Source: Nocardioides sp. LHD-245 (GTDB lineage: Bacteria; Actinomycetota; Actinomycetes; Propionibacteriales; Nocardioidaceae). Taken from it: a DNA stretch of 64,000 bases. Of the stretch, positions 19,609-27,812 are shown piece by piece; positions within the stretch are counted from its first letter, which is position 1; each line of letters starts with the position of its first letter. Location: contig NZ_JAVFWN010000012.1 of NCBI RefSeq assembly GCF_030929495.1, positions 124,001 through 188,000 of the forward strand. The letters are read 5' to 3'. The position numbers and the translations under genes are program-made. The notes beneath the pieces were generated by a model. It was not told the DNA's origin. It worked only from the letters and a program-made list of their open reading frames with translations, and made no database searches.

Positions 19609-20142
19609 CTACGGAGCGCCCGGAGCGTCCTCGTCGGCGCCGTCTGCGTGAGACGGCGCACGCTCCTCGAGGTCGGACAGCAGGTTGCGCAGCTCGGAGC
19701 GCAGGAAGTCGCGGGTGGCGACCTCGCCGACCGCCATCCGCAGCGACGCGACCTCGCGGGCGAGGAACTCCATGTCGGCGTGCGCCCGGGCGTCGGCCTG
19801 GCGGTCCTGCTCGGCGATCACCCGGTCGCGGGCCTCCTGGCGGTTCTGCGCGAGCAGGATCAGCGGGGCGGCGTACGACGCCTGGAGGCTCAGCATCAGC
19901 GTCAGGAAGATGAACGGGTAGTCGTCGAAGCGCAGGTCGGCGGGCGCGACCAGGTTCCAGCAGACCCAGCCGACGACGAAGAGCGTCATGTAGATGAGGA
20001 AGGTCGCCGTGCCCATGAACCGGGCGAACTGCTCGGCGAAGACGCCGAAGGTGTCGGCGTTGTACGACGGCCGGCGGACCAGCTGCCGGCGCTCCTCGCG
20101 GGGGGTGTCCAGCCGCTCCCGGGTGCGGCGGGCGTCGCTCAC
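19609..20142 (-). CDS. DUF1003 membrane protein
   Basis: A 177-residue protein with two membrane helices (FLIYMTLFVVGWVCWNLV and YPFIFLTLMLSLQASYAAPLILL) between a basic N-terminus and a C-terminal coiled coil (RQEARDRVIAEQDRQADARAH...). This is the DUF1003 pattern. The GTG at 20142 overlaps the stop of the upstream CBS/MgtE_N gene (GTGA), so the two are coupled. The pairing of DUF1003 with MgtE-like proteins is common in actinobacteria and hints at a shared role in magnesium or envelope homeostasis, which is unproven. Confidence 0.85.
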   Translation of the reverse strand: MSDARRTRERLDTPREERRQLVRRPSYNADTFGVFAEQFARFMGTATFLIYMTLFVVGWVCWNLVAPADLRFDDYPFIFLTLMLSLQASYAAPLILLAQNRQEARDRVIAEQDRQADARAHADMEFLAREVASLRMAVGEVATRDFLRSELRNLLSDLEERAPSHADGADEDAPGAP

Positions 20143-21398
20143 GGTGCGTCCCTCCCGCGCTCGCGGGCGCGCTCGCGCCAGTTGGCCGGCAGCATGTGGT
20201 CGAGCAGGTCGTCGACCGTGACCGCGCCCAGCAGGCGACGGTCCTCGTCGACGACCGGCGCCGCCACCAGGTTGTAGGTCGCGAGGTGGGCCGCGACCTC
20301 GTCGATGGCGGCCTCCGGGCGCAGCCACTCCATCGAGTCGTCGAGGGCGCCGGCCACGAGCGTCGACGGCGGCTCGCGGAGCAGCCGCTGGATGTGGGCG
20401 ACGCCGAGGAGCTTGCCGGTGGGCGTCTCCAACGGGGGCCGGCAGACGTAGACCAGCGCCGCGAGGGCCGGCGTGAGCTCGGGGTTGCGGACGTGGGCGA
20501 GCGCGTCGGCGATGGTCGCGTCCGGGCCGAGGATGACCGGCTCGGAGGTCATCATGGCGCCGGCGGTGTTCTCGACGTACGACATCAGGCGCCGCACGTC
20601 CTCGGCCTCCTCGGGCTCCATCAGCCCGAGCAGGATCTCCGCGGTCTCCGGCGGCAGGTCGCTCACCAGGTCGGCCGCGTCGTCGGGCGACATCTCCTCG
20701 AGGACGTCGGCCGCGCGCTCGGAGTCGAGGCCCTTGAGGATCTCGACCTGGTCGTCCTCGGGCAGCTCCTCGAGGACGTCGGCGAGCCGCTCGTCGTCGA
20801 GCGCCAACGCGACGGCGGTACGCCGCTCCGGGGGCAGGTCGTGCAGGATGCTCGCGGCGTCGGCGGGCCGCATCTCGTTGAGGGCCGCGACCAGGTGGGT
20901 GGCGCCCTGACGGTCGTCGGTGCGGGTGAGCCCGACCACGTCGCGCCACTCGACGACGTGGGACTGCCCGCGGCGACGGAAGCTCTTGGACGGCTCGCGT
21001 ACGGCGACCCGGCTCAGCACCCAGTCGCGGGTCCTGGCGGGCTCCATCGCGACGTCGTACACGGTGCCGGTGATGCCGCTGTCCTTGATGGTGACGGTCC
21101 GGTCGAGCATCTGCCCGATCACCAGGGTCTCGGTGGAGCGCTGCTCGAAGCGGCGCATGTTGAGGAGGCCCGTGGTGTAGACGTGGCCGCTGTCGATGTT
21201 GGTGACCCGGGTCATCGGCACGAAGATCCGGCGCCGCCCGAACACCTCGGCGACCATCCCGAGCACCCGCGGCTGGGTCCCCTCGGTGCGCATCGTGACG
21301 ACCAGGTCGCGGACCTTCCCGACCTGGTCGCCCTGGGGGTCGAAGATCGGGAGCCCGACCAGCCTGGCCGCGAACACGCGGGAAGGGGTGGTGCTCAC
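20139..21398 (-). CDS. MgtE_N and CBS domain protein lacking the transport domain
   Basis: A 419-residue soluble-looking protein. Two PRC-barrel-like segments lie in residues ~10-150 (LVGLPIFDPQGDQVGKVRDLVV and DSGITGTVYDVAM). An MgtE N-terminal superhelix follows at ~180-290 (LHDLPPERRTAVALALDDERLADVLEELPEDDQVEIL split among repeats), then paired CBS domains at ~295-410 (AGAMMTSEPVIL, VVDEDRRLLGAVTVDDLLDHM). It stops where MgtE proteins begin their five-helix magnesium channel. It therefore cannot be a transporter itself and may be a sensor or regulator. It is coupled to the DUF1003 membrane protein. Confidence 0.85.
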   Translation of the reverse strand: MSTTPSRVFAARLVGLPIFDPQGDQVGKVRDLVVTMRTEGTQPRVLGMVAEVFGRRRIFVPMTRVTNIDSGHVYTTGLLNMRRFEQRSTETLVIGQMLDRTVTIKDSGITGTVYDVAMEPARTRDWVLSRVAVREPSKSFRRRGQSHVVEWRDVVGLTRTDDRQGATHLVAALNEMRPADAASILHDLPPERRTAVALALDDERLADVLEELPEDDQVEILKGLDSERAADVLEEMSPDDAADLVSDLPPETAEILLGLMEPEEAEDVRRLMSYVENTAGAMMTSEPVILGPDATIADALAHVRNPELTPALAALVYVCRPPLETPTGKLLGVAHIQRLLREPPSTLVAGALDDSMEWLRPEAAIDEVAAHLATYNLVAAPVVDEDRRLLGAVTVDDLLDHMLPANWRERARERGRDAP

Positions 21399-21424
21399 GG
21401 CACGAACGCTACCGGTGGAGCCGC

Positions 21425-22978
21425 CTACTTCATGAACGTGCGCGGGCACGTCGCGCCGGCACAGTCGCGGGTCTCGAGCCACAGCCCGCGCAGCTCCTTG
21501 CGGATGGCCCGGTAGCGGGGGTCCCGGTAGAGGTTGTAGAGCTGGTACTGGTCGTTGGTCGCGTAGTAGAGCTCGCCGCGCCCCTTGCGGCCGCGGACGT
21601 AGGTCCAGGGGCCCACGATGACGCCGGTGTAGAGCGGCTCGAGGCCGCCCTTGACCGGCCAGCCGGCGACGGGGATGACACGGCGGGTGGCGTCGCTGTC
21701 GAGCCAGGGCAGCACGTCCACGCCGTCGGCGTCCCGGTCGAGCGTGGTGCCGGCGAGCGCGGCGAAGGTCGGCGCCCAGTCGGCGTTGGTCACTGGGGCC
21801 TGCGTGGTGGTGCCGGCCGGCAGGCCGGGGCCGCGGATGAACATCGGGATGCCGATGCTGTCGCGGAAGTACCAGAGCTTGCCGTTCAGGTTGTGCTCGC
21901 CGGTCATGAACCCGTTGTCGGAGGTGACCACGACGTAGGTGTTGTCGAGCTGCCCGGTCTCCTTCAGGGTGTCGACGGTGCGCGCGATGGCGCGGTCGAC
22001 GGCCTGGAGCGCCTCGACCCGCTGTTGGCGCTCCTCGCGCAGCCCGGCTCGGCGCTCCTCCGAGCTCTTCTGCCGTGCGGCCCGGATCAAGGCCTTGTCG
22101 CTGGGATCCTCCTCGAACATCTCGGGCGTGGTGTCGAGCTCGAGGTCCTCGAAGGTGTTGCGGTCCCGCTTCTCCGGCACCGCCGTCGAGATCCCCTCGG
22201 GATCGTCGTCCTCGATCGGGCTGCCGTGGTGCGGGGCGACGTAGTTGACCCAGAGGTACCACGGATCGTCGCTGTCGGCCTGATTCTCGATCAGGTCGTT
22301 GGACTGGTCGCTGAGAAGCGTCGTGGAGTAGGTGTCGTACCTCTTGATCTTCCCGTCGACGAGCAGCTGCGGGTGCTCGTAGTCGTACGTCGCGAAGTCG
22401 ACCGTCGGGCGCCACACGGTCCAGCCCGGCGGCTCGTGGTCGACCTCGTGCCGGGTGTAGCCGTTGAGGTACTTGCCGACCATCATTGTGTCGTAGCCGG
22501 CGTCCTGCAGGCTGACCGGCAGCGTGTCGGCGTCCTCGAACGCCGAATAGCCGCCGCCCTCGCCGCCGACCGTGACCGCACCATGGTTGTGGGCGTACTG
22601 CCCGGTCAGCAGGGAAGCGCGGGCCGGCACACAGATGGGCGTGGGCGCCAGGCCGTTCGCGATCGTGACGCCCTGGTCGGCCACGACCTCCTGCAGGTGC
22701 GGCATGAACTGCATGTCCTTGAGTGCCGCGTCGTCCATCGTGATCATCAGCAGATTCGGCTGCTCGGGCGAGGTCACCGGGGCAGGCGTGGCGTCGGGGC
22801 CGAGGACCGTGTCGACCTTGGTCGGTGCGGCGACCTCTGCCTGCTCGCCCGGGGGCTGGTACTTCACCGCCGGTGGCCGCTCGGTCGACCCACCGCCCCC
22901 GCCGCCGGAGCAGGCGGCGAGCACGCTCGCGCTCAGGACGGCGGCGGTGGCCAGACGGAGGCGGCCGGGGCGACTCAC
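21425..22978 (-). CDS. Secreted lipoprotein sulfatase (formylglycine type)
   Basis: A 517-residue type I sulfatase. The lipobox LAAC gives lipidated Cys23. The alkaline-phosphatase-like core begins NLLMITMDD (metal-binding Asp pair). CVPARASLLTG carries Cys116 in the C-x-P/S-x-R context that is oxidised to formylglycine. Later landmarks are MMVGKYLNG, APHHG and TSDNGFMTGEH. It hydrolyses sulfate esters on the outer face of the membrane. Natural substrate unknown. The GTG start overlaps the stop of the upstream FGE gene, so enzyme and activator are made together. Confidence 0.92.
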   Translation of the reverse strand: MSRPGRLRLATAAVLSASVLAACSGGGGGGSTERPPAVKYQPPGEQAEVAAPTKVDTVLGPDATPAPVTSPEQPNLLMITMDDAALKDMQFMPHLQEVVADQGVTIANGLAPTPICVPARASLLTGQYAHNHGAVTVGGEGGGYSAFEDADTLPVSLQDAGYDTMMVGKYLNGYTRHEVDHEPPGWTVWRPTVDFATYDYEHPQLLVDGKIKRYDTYSTTLLSDQSNDLIENQADSDDPWYLWVNYVAPHHGSPIEDDDPEGISTAVPEKRDRNTFEDLELDTTPEMFEEDPSDKALIRAARQKSSEERRAGLREERQQRVEALQAVDRAIARTVDTLKETGQLDNTYVVVTSDNGFMTGEHNLNGKLWYFRDSIGIPMFIRGPGLPAGTTTQAPVTNADWAPTFAALAGTTLDRDADGVDVLPWLDSDATRRVIPVAGWPVKGGLEPLYTGVIVGPWTYVRGRKGRGELYYATNDQYQLYNLYRDPRYRAIRKELRGLWLETRDCAGATCPRTFMK

Positions 22979-23982
22979 GCGTCGATCTCCTTCGTGACGG
23001 GGACGTCGGTGGGGGTGTCGATCGGGGTGTCGGCCGCGCAACGGAAGCCGAGGTTCGAGGCGGAGGAGTCCGGCGGTGCCGCCGAGCGGGCGGCGACCCG
23101 GTACCGGTTGCAGTACGAGTCGTGGCACAGGAACGACCCCCCGCGCATCACGCGGACCGTACCAGAGGCCGGGCCGCGCGGATCACGCCGTGCGCGGGCC
23201 GCGTAGGCCGTCGGGTCGAACCAGTCGGAGCACCACTCCCACACGTTGCCGACCATCTGGTGCAGGCCGTAGCCGTTGGGGGAGTACGCCGTCACCGGGG
23301 CCGTCGTCGTCCAGCCGTCCTCGGCGGTGTTGGCCGCCGGGAAGCTGCCCTGGAAGATGTTGACCTGCCAGCGGTCGCCGTCCATCAGGTCGTCGCCCCA
23401 GGGGTAGCGCCGCCCGGACAGGCCACCGCGGGCGGCGTACTCCCACTCGGCCTCGGTGGGCAGTCGCCGGCCAGCCCAGCGGGCGAAGGCGCGGGCGTCG
23501 TCGTGGGAGACGTGGACCACGGGATGCTCGTCCCGGCCGCCGAGGTCGGAGCGGGGGCCCTCGGGGTGCCGCCAGTCGGCGCCGCGCACGCCGATCCACC
23601 AGGGGGTTGCGGGGGAGTGGCCGAGGACGTCGGCGACGACGGCGGCGACGTCGGTGTGGAAGACGGCGGAGTAGCCCTCGGCCTCGGCCGTGGTCCGGTG
23701 GCCGGTCGCGTCGACGAAGGCGGCGAACGCGCGGTTGGTCACCGTCGTCGTGCCGAGCTGGAAGGCGGACACCTCGACCTCGTGCACCGGGCCCTCGCCG
23801 TCGCCCGCGTAGCCGTCGCCGAAGTGGTCGCCGAGGGCGGTCCGGCCGGCCGGGATCGCCGCGAGCCCGGTGCGGTCGACGCCGCGCGATCCCGCCGCCG
23901 GGAGGTCGGTCGTGGTGTCGTCCGCGGCCCTCGCGGAGGACCGGGGGCCGGCGGGGACGCAACAGGGACGCTGATCGGACAT
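22975..23982 (-). CDS. Formylglycine-generating enzyme (sulfatase activator)
   Basis: A 335-residue FGE/SUMF1-family protein that converts the sulfatase cysteine to formylglycine using oxygen and copper. The core runs from FQLGTTTVTNRAFAAFV through RLPTEAEWEYAARGG, YPWGDDL and MVGNVWEWCSDWF to GGSFLCHDSYCNRYRVAAR. The active-site cysteines are Cys286 and Cys291, with the five-residue spacing seen in Streptomyces FGE. No signal peptide, so it acts before export. The N-terminus MSDQRPCCVPAGPR oddly resembles a sulfatase CxPxR motif. It is coupled to the sulfatase by GTGA. Confidence 0.93.
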   Translation of the reverse strand: MSDQRPCCVPAGPRSSARAADDTTTDLPAAGSRGVDRTGLAAIPAGRTALGDHFGDGYAGDGEGPVHEVEVSAFQLGTTTVTNRAFAAFVDATGHRTTAEAEGYSAVFHTDVAAVVADVLGHSPATPWWIGVRGADWRHPEGPRSDLGGRDEHPVVHVSHDDARAFARWAGRRLPTEAEWEYAARGGLSGRRYPWGDDLMDGDRWQVNIFQGSFPAANTAEDGWTTTAPVTAYSPNGYGLHQMVGNVWEWCSDWFDPTAYAARARRDPRGPASGTVRVMRGGSFLCHDSYCNRYRVAARSAAPPDSSASNLGFRCAADTPIDTPTDVPVTKEIDA

Positions 23983-24036
23983 CGTCGACAGTCTGCCCCA
24001 GCGTGCGAAGCGGCCCGGTGAGGTGGGGGCGTCGTT

Positions 24037-24042
24037 TACCAT
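24037..24042 (+). promoter_or_regulatory. -10-like TACCAT deciding the 24050 start
   Basis: TACCAT ends 7 nt before GTG 24050. This spacing fits leaderless transcription and argues against the upstream GTG at 24023, which would lie before the predicted transcript start. Confidence 0.4.
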
Positions 24043-24049
24043 TCGGGAC

Positions 24050-25168
24050 GTGGAGGAGCAGGAGGAGAGTCGCGGCGCGCGCGCGGGCAAGCGCCAGGGC
24101 CCCGCCATCTCCTCCCTCGACATGGTGGTCACGCTGGTGGCCGTCGTGGTCGTCCTCGCCGGCCTCAGCTTCTCGCTGATCTTCCCGCCGGACAGCCCGG
24201 ACGCCCCCGTCACCGACGAGGGGCAGCGGGTGCCCGCGGCGGCGATCCCGCCGCCGGCGACAGCGGCCGACCCGGTCGTGCCCGAGGGCGGCGAGGTCCT
24301 GGTCCCGCCGCTGGCGATGGAGGCCGAGCGGCAGTCCGCCCAGCTCGTGTGCCAGGCGCTGATCGGCACCACCGAGCTCACGGCGCTCGCCTACAACATC
24401 AAGTCGGCCCGCGCCGGCAGTCTCGAGCGCCTGCTCGGCGTCATGCAGCGCTCCGGCGCCGAGGTGCTGCTGCTCCAGGAGGTCGACAACCGGCGGCGCA
24501 GCACCGGCAGCGTCGACCAGGCCGCGTGGTTCGCCGAGCGCCTCGGCGGGTGGAACTCCGCGTTCGGACGCAATGTGACCTTCGGCGACGGGCTCTACGG
24601 CACCGCGGTCGTCTCGAAATACCCGATCGTGTCCTCCGTCAACACGCCCCTGCCCAACATCGGCCGCGCCCAGCCGCGCGGCCTCCTGCACGTCGTGATC
24701 GACGTCGAGGGCGTCGAGGTCAGTCTCTACAGCACACACCTCGACAACACCTCGGCCAACATCCGCACCCAGCAGGCCAGCCGGATCTCCAGCATGCTGG
24801 CCGCCGACCCGCGGCCGAAGCTCCTCGGCGGTGACATGAACACCTGGCCGGGCTCCGGGCCGGAGCGCATCCTCACCTCGCGCCTCAGCGACAGCTTCGT
24901 CGTCGCCGGGAGCGGCAGCGGACCGACCCACCCGGCGAGCCGGCCGCGCACCCGCATCGACTACCTCCTGTACGGCGGCCCCGACCTCACGGCGACCAGC
25001 TCCTCCGTCATGCCCGAGGGCGGCTCCGACCATCTGCCGGTCCGTTCGGTCTTCACCCTCGGCGGGATCAAGACGGAGAAGTGCAGCGACGGGGCCACGT
25101 CCAAGAAATCCAAGAAGGGCGGCGAGTCCGAGGGCCCAGCACCGGAAGAGGCCGGCACGCCGCAGTGA
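24050..25168 (+). CDS. Membrane-anchored endonuclease/exonuclease/phosphatase (EEP) family protein
   Basis: A 372-residue protein from GTG 24050 (GTG 24023 is the alternative). One N-terminal membrane helix near residues 25-45 (MVVTLVAVVVVLAGLSFSLIF) is followed by a proline-rich stalk, then the EEP fold. Fold marks are LAYNIKSARAG, EVLLLQEVDN (metal Glu), YSTHLDN, GGDMNTWPG (D-x-N), and TRIDYLLY followed by GGSDHLPV (catalytic Asp-His). The tail is lysine- and glutamate-rich. The catalytic domain is probably outside the cell, acting on phosphodiesters such as extracellular DNA or lipids. The next gene is a PLD-like enzyme, and a fused EEP-PLD-like protein is encoded at 33601. Confidence 0.8.
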   Translation: MEEQEESRGARAGKRQGPAISSLDMVVTLVAVVVVLAGLSFSLIFPPDSPDAPVTDEGQRVPAAAIPPPATAADPVVPEGGEVLVPPLAMEAERQSAQLVCQALIGTTELTALAYNIKSARAGSLERLLGVMQRSGAEVLLLQEVDNRRRSTGSVDQAAWFAERLGGWNSAFGRNVTFGDGLYGTAVVSKYPIVSSVNTPLPNIGRAQPRGLLHVVIDVEGVEVSLYSTHLDNTSANIRTQQASRISSMLAADPRPKLLGGDMNTWPGSGPERILTSRLSDSFVVAGSGSGPTHPASRPRTRIDYLLYGGPDLTATSSSVMPEGGSDHLPVRSVFTLGGIKTEKCSDGATSKKSKKGGESEGPAPEEAGTPQ

Positions 25169-25194
25169 GCCGGTTTTCGCCGCACTCAGGCGGG

Positions 25195-25200
25195 TATAGT
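25195..25200 (+). promoter_or_regulatory. -10-like TATAGT before the PLD-like gene
   Basis: TATAGT is a close match to the sigma-70 -10 consensus and lies about 97 bp before GTG 25297, giving a ~90-nt leader. The -35 region (around 25172-25179) is not recognisable. Confidence 0.45.
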
Positions 25201-25296
25201 GCCCGCGTCAAAGGGTCGAGAGCCGTCTGTTCCCCCAGGGGAGCGCTCGTTCGGAGCCCGATCGGATCTCGGGTGGAGCGGGCAGGAGTCAGGGAC

Positions 25297-26721
25297 GTGG
25301 CGAAAGTGTGGGGGACGCGGTCGGCTGCAGGACAGACCCGGGCGGTGGCGGCCCTGGCCGCCCTGATCCTCGCGGTCGGGCTGCTGGTCGCCGGCCAGGC
25401 CGGGGTGACCCGGGCCGACGCCGCACCGGGTGCCGTGTCCGACGAGGCGCCCGCGACCGCGGAGGCGCCGGCCGCGCCCGTGGCCCGGAACAAGCCCAAC
25501 CCCGGTTTCGTCGTCAAGCCCGGCATCACGTTCAACCACCCCTTCCGCAAGAGCAAGCGCGCCGCGATCCACCGCAAGATCGTCAAGACCCTCAAGAACG
25601 TCGAAGAGGGTCAGACGGTCCGCATCATGAGCTGGAACTTCGACTCGCCGTACCTCGCGAGCAGGGTGATCGCGGCCCACAAGCGCGGGGTGTCGGTGCA
25701 GGTCATCATGGCTCGGGGTCTGGCCCGCGAGCAGGGGATGCACCGTTCCTACGGTGTCCTGCTCCGCGCCCTGAAGAAGGGCAACGCCGACCGGCCCAAG
25801 GAGCTGCGCAGCTGGATCCGCACGTGCAGCGCCACCTGCCGCGGCAAGGGCGGCGCGATGCACAACAAGATGATGCTGGTCAGCCGCTCCGGCGCCACCA
25901 ACTGGATCGTGATGCAGGGCTCGGGCAACTTCACCGGGGCCGCCGCCGTCCAGCAGTTCAACGACTGGACCACGACCACCGAGAACCAGGCCCTCTACGA
26001 CGGCTGGATGACGATGTGGGAGCAGGCCAAGAAGGACAAGAACTTCCCGGCCCTGCAGTTCACGGTCCCCAGCACCACGATCCCGGGCGCCAGCATCACC
26101 ACCATGTTCGCCCCGCACCGTGACCAGGTCGACCCTCCGCTCCGGGTCCTCAACAAGGTGCAGTGCAACGGCGCGACCAACACGGCCAACGGCCGCACCA
26201 AGGTCCGGGTCGCCAACGCCGTGTGGGGTGACGAGCGCGGAGCGCGGATCGCGCGCAAGGTCCGCGAGCTCCACTTCCAGGGCTGCGACGTCCGGGTGGT
26301 CTTCATGATGATGTCCGGCAACATCCGCAACATCCTGGCGCCCGTCCCGGCGAAGCAGATGGTCTACATCACCGGCGCGACGGCCAACAAGTTCAAGGAC
26401 CGCTACGTCCACCTCAAGGGCCTCTCGGTCGAGGGCAACCTCGACGGCAACCCCGGCGCCAGCGCGGTGCTCTCCAGCAGTGAGAACTGGACCCAGCTCG
26501 GTTGGTTCTCCGACGAGCACGACATGATCTTCTGGGACGACGCCCCGATGGCCGCGAAGTACGCCGACTGGGTCGACATGATCTTCAACGCCGCACCGCG
26601 CACCCTGGCCAACTACGTCAACTCGGCCGACCCCGACCCGGTGGTCCGGGTCAAGCCGGGCACCGAGTACCTCAGCCCGAAGGACTACCCTTTCCACGAA
26701 CTCGAGGCCGAGCTCAACTGA
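25297..26721 (+). CDS. Secreted phospholipase D-like protein
   Basis: A 474-residue exported protein. GTG 25297 follows GGCAGGAGTC. Residues 1-45 are a signal peptide. Two PLD-like halves follow. The first has SWNFDSPYLASRVIAAHKRGVSV and an HxK motif in MHNKMMLVSRSG, with a GSGNFTG Ser/Gly/Asn patch. The second has VANAVWGDERGARIARKVREL and HLK in YVHLKGLSVEG, then SSENWT. The full HxKx4D is partly degenerate, so the active site may be modified. The family cleaves or transfers phosphodiesters. Its stop codon overlaps the first ATG of the tandem junction repeat. Confidence 0.75.
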   Translation: MAKVWGTRSAAGQTRAVAALAALILAVGLLVAGQAGVTRADAAPGAVSDEAPATAEAPAAPVARNKPNPGFVVKPGITFNHPFRKSKRAAIHRKIVKTLKNVEEGQTVRIMSWNFDSPYLASRVIAAHKRGVSVQVIMARGLAREQGMHRSYGVLLRALKKGNADRPKELRSWIRTCSATCRGKGGAMHNKMMLVSRSGATNWIVMQGSGNFTGAAAVQQFNDWTTTTENQALYDGWMTMWEQAKKDKNFPALQFTVPSTTIPGASITTMFAPHRDQVDPPLRVLNKVQCNGATNTANGRTKVRVANAVWGDERGARIARKVRELHFQGCDVRVVFMMMSGNIRNILAPVPAKQMVYITGATANKFKDRYVHLKGLSVEGNLDGNPGASAVLSSSENWTQLGWFSDEHDMIFWDDAPMAAKYADWVDMIFNAAPRTLANYVNSADPDPVVRVKPGTEYLSPKDYPFHELEAELN

Positions 26722-26767
26722 TGGCGCTCAACTGATGGCGCTCAACTGATGGCGCTCGACTGATGGC
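26712..26767 (+). repeat. Four 14-bp tandem copies of a stop-start junction
   Basis: Unit GCTCAACTGATGGC occurs at 26712, 26726, 26740 and 26754 (last copy with one change). Each copy carries TGATG, so a stop overlaps a start. ATGs fall at 26721, 26735, 26749 and 26763. The first three open four-codon frames (MALN, MALN, MALD) that each end on the next TGATG. The last ATG starts the sulfotransferase. The array arose by duplication of the coupling junction and probably keeps re-initiation possible. Confidence 0.9.
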
Positions 26768-27812
26768 GCAACGGGTGGTGCTGCACGTCGGCACCATGAA
26801 GTCGGGGACCAGCTTCCTGCAGAACGTGCTCGGCGAGAACAAGACACTGCTGGCCGAACGCGGAGTGCTCTTTCCCGGGCGCCGGTGGCGCCGACAGGTG
26901 CGGGCGGTCAAGGAGCTGATCGCCCACGGCGGTCCGGGGCAGCCGTCCATGCCGTCCGACGGCCCCTGGCAGCAGCTGGTCGACGAGATCCGGGCGTGGC
27001 CCGGCACGGCCGTGGTGTCCATGGAGTACCTCGCCCCTCGTGACGAGGAGCAGATCCAGCGGATCCGCAAGACCTTCCCGGAGAGCCGGGTCGAGGCGGT
27101 CGTCACCTGCCGCGATCTCGGCCGCAACGTGCCCGCGATGTGGCTGGAGTCGGTGCAGAACGGCGGTACGACCGCGTGGCCCGACTTCGTGACCGCTCTC
27201 GGCGACCGCAAGGACGAGTCCGGGGTGGCGAACAGGTTCTGGCGCCACCAGGATGTGCCGGCGATCGCCGGCCGGTGGGCGAAGAGCCTCCAGAAGGGTG
27301 CCGTCAGCGTCGTCACGGTGCCGCCCCCGGGGGCACCGGGAGACCTGCTGTGGCGGCGGTTCGCGGAGGTGCTGGACACCAGCCCCGACGGCATCGGGCT
27401 CGACGTCCGCAGCAACCCGGGCATCGACCTGCCCAGCGCTCAGCTGCTGCTGGAGCTCAACCGGCACCTGCGTCCCGACGGCCGCGGCGACCTGCCGCCG
27501 TTCTACGACCGGCAGGTCAAGCACCAGCTGGCCAAGCGCGGTCTGTCGCTGCGCGTGGGCGGCGGTCAGCGGCTGGGGTACGACGACCCGTGGGCCCGCG
27601 CGAAGGGCGAGGAGCAGGTCACCCGGCTGCGCAAGGGCAAGCACCGCGTCGTCGGCGACCTCGACGACCTCCGCCCGCGGCCGGTGCCGGGCCTCCAGCC
27701 CGCCGACCTGCCCACCGAGGACGTGCTGCGGGCCGCGGTCGACGCCCTGGGCATCGCCCTGGACCGGTGGGCACAGGTCCGGGCCGGACAGGACGAGGGA
27801 GACCAGGAGTGA
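26763..27812 (+). CDS. Sulfotransferase-family protein
   Basis: A 349-residue P-loop protein. The N-terminal HVGTMKSGTSFLQNVL matches the PAPS 5'-phosphosulfate loop of actinobacterial sulfotransferases (typically GTxKTGTTxLQ). VVSMEYLAP and VEAVVTCRDLGRNVPAMWLES resemble the 3'-phosphate-binding region. It would transfer sulfate from PAPS to a hydroxyl, probably on a glycan or lipid. Four ATGs precede it in the tandem junction array; only 26763 opens this frame. It is followed by a coupled glycosyltransferase (GTGA overlap), which supports a glycan-modification role. Confidence 0.75.
   Translation: MAQRVVLHVGTMKSGTSFLQNVLGENKTLLAERGVLFPGRRWRRQVRAVKELIAHGGPGQPSMPSDGPWQQLVDEIRAWPGTAVVSMEYLAPRDEEQIQRIRKTFPESRVEAVVTCRDLGRNVPAMWLESVQNGGTTAWPDFVTALGDRKDESGVANRFWRHQDVPAIAGRWAKSLQKGAVSVVTVPPPGAPGDLLWRRFAEVLDTSPDGIGLDVRSNPGIDLPSAQLLLELNRHLRPDGRGDLPPFYDRQVKHQLAKRGLSLRVGGGQRLGYDDPWARAKGEEQVTRLRKGKHRVVGDLDDLRPRPVPGLQPADLPTEDVLRAAVDALGIALDRWAQVRAGQDEGDQE

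Noticed and set aside
26721..26762. MALN/MALD mini-frames as peptide genes
   Set aside because: Four-codon frames created by duplication of the stop-start junction; treated as coupling elements, not genes.
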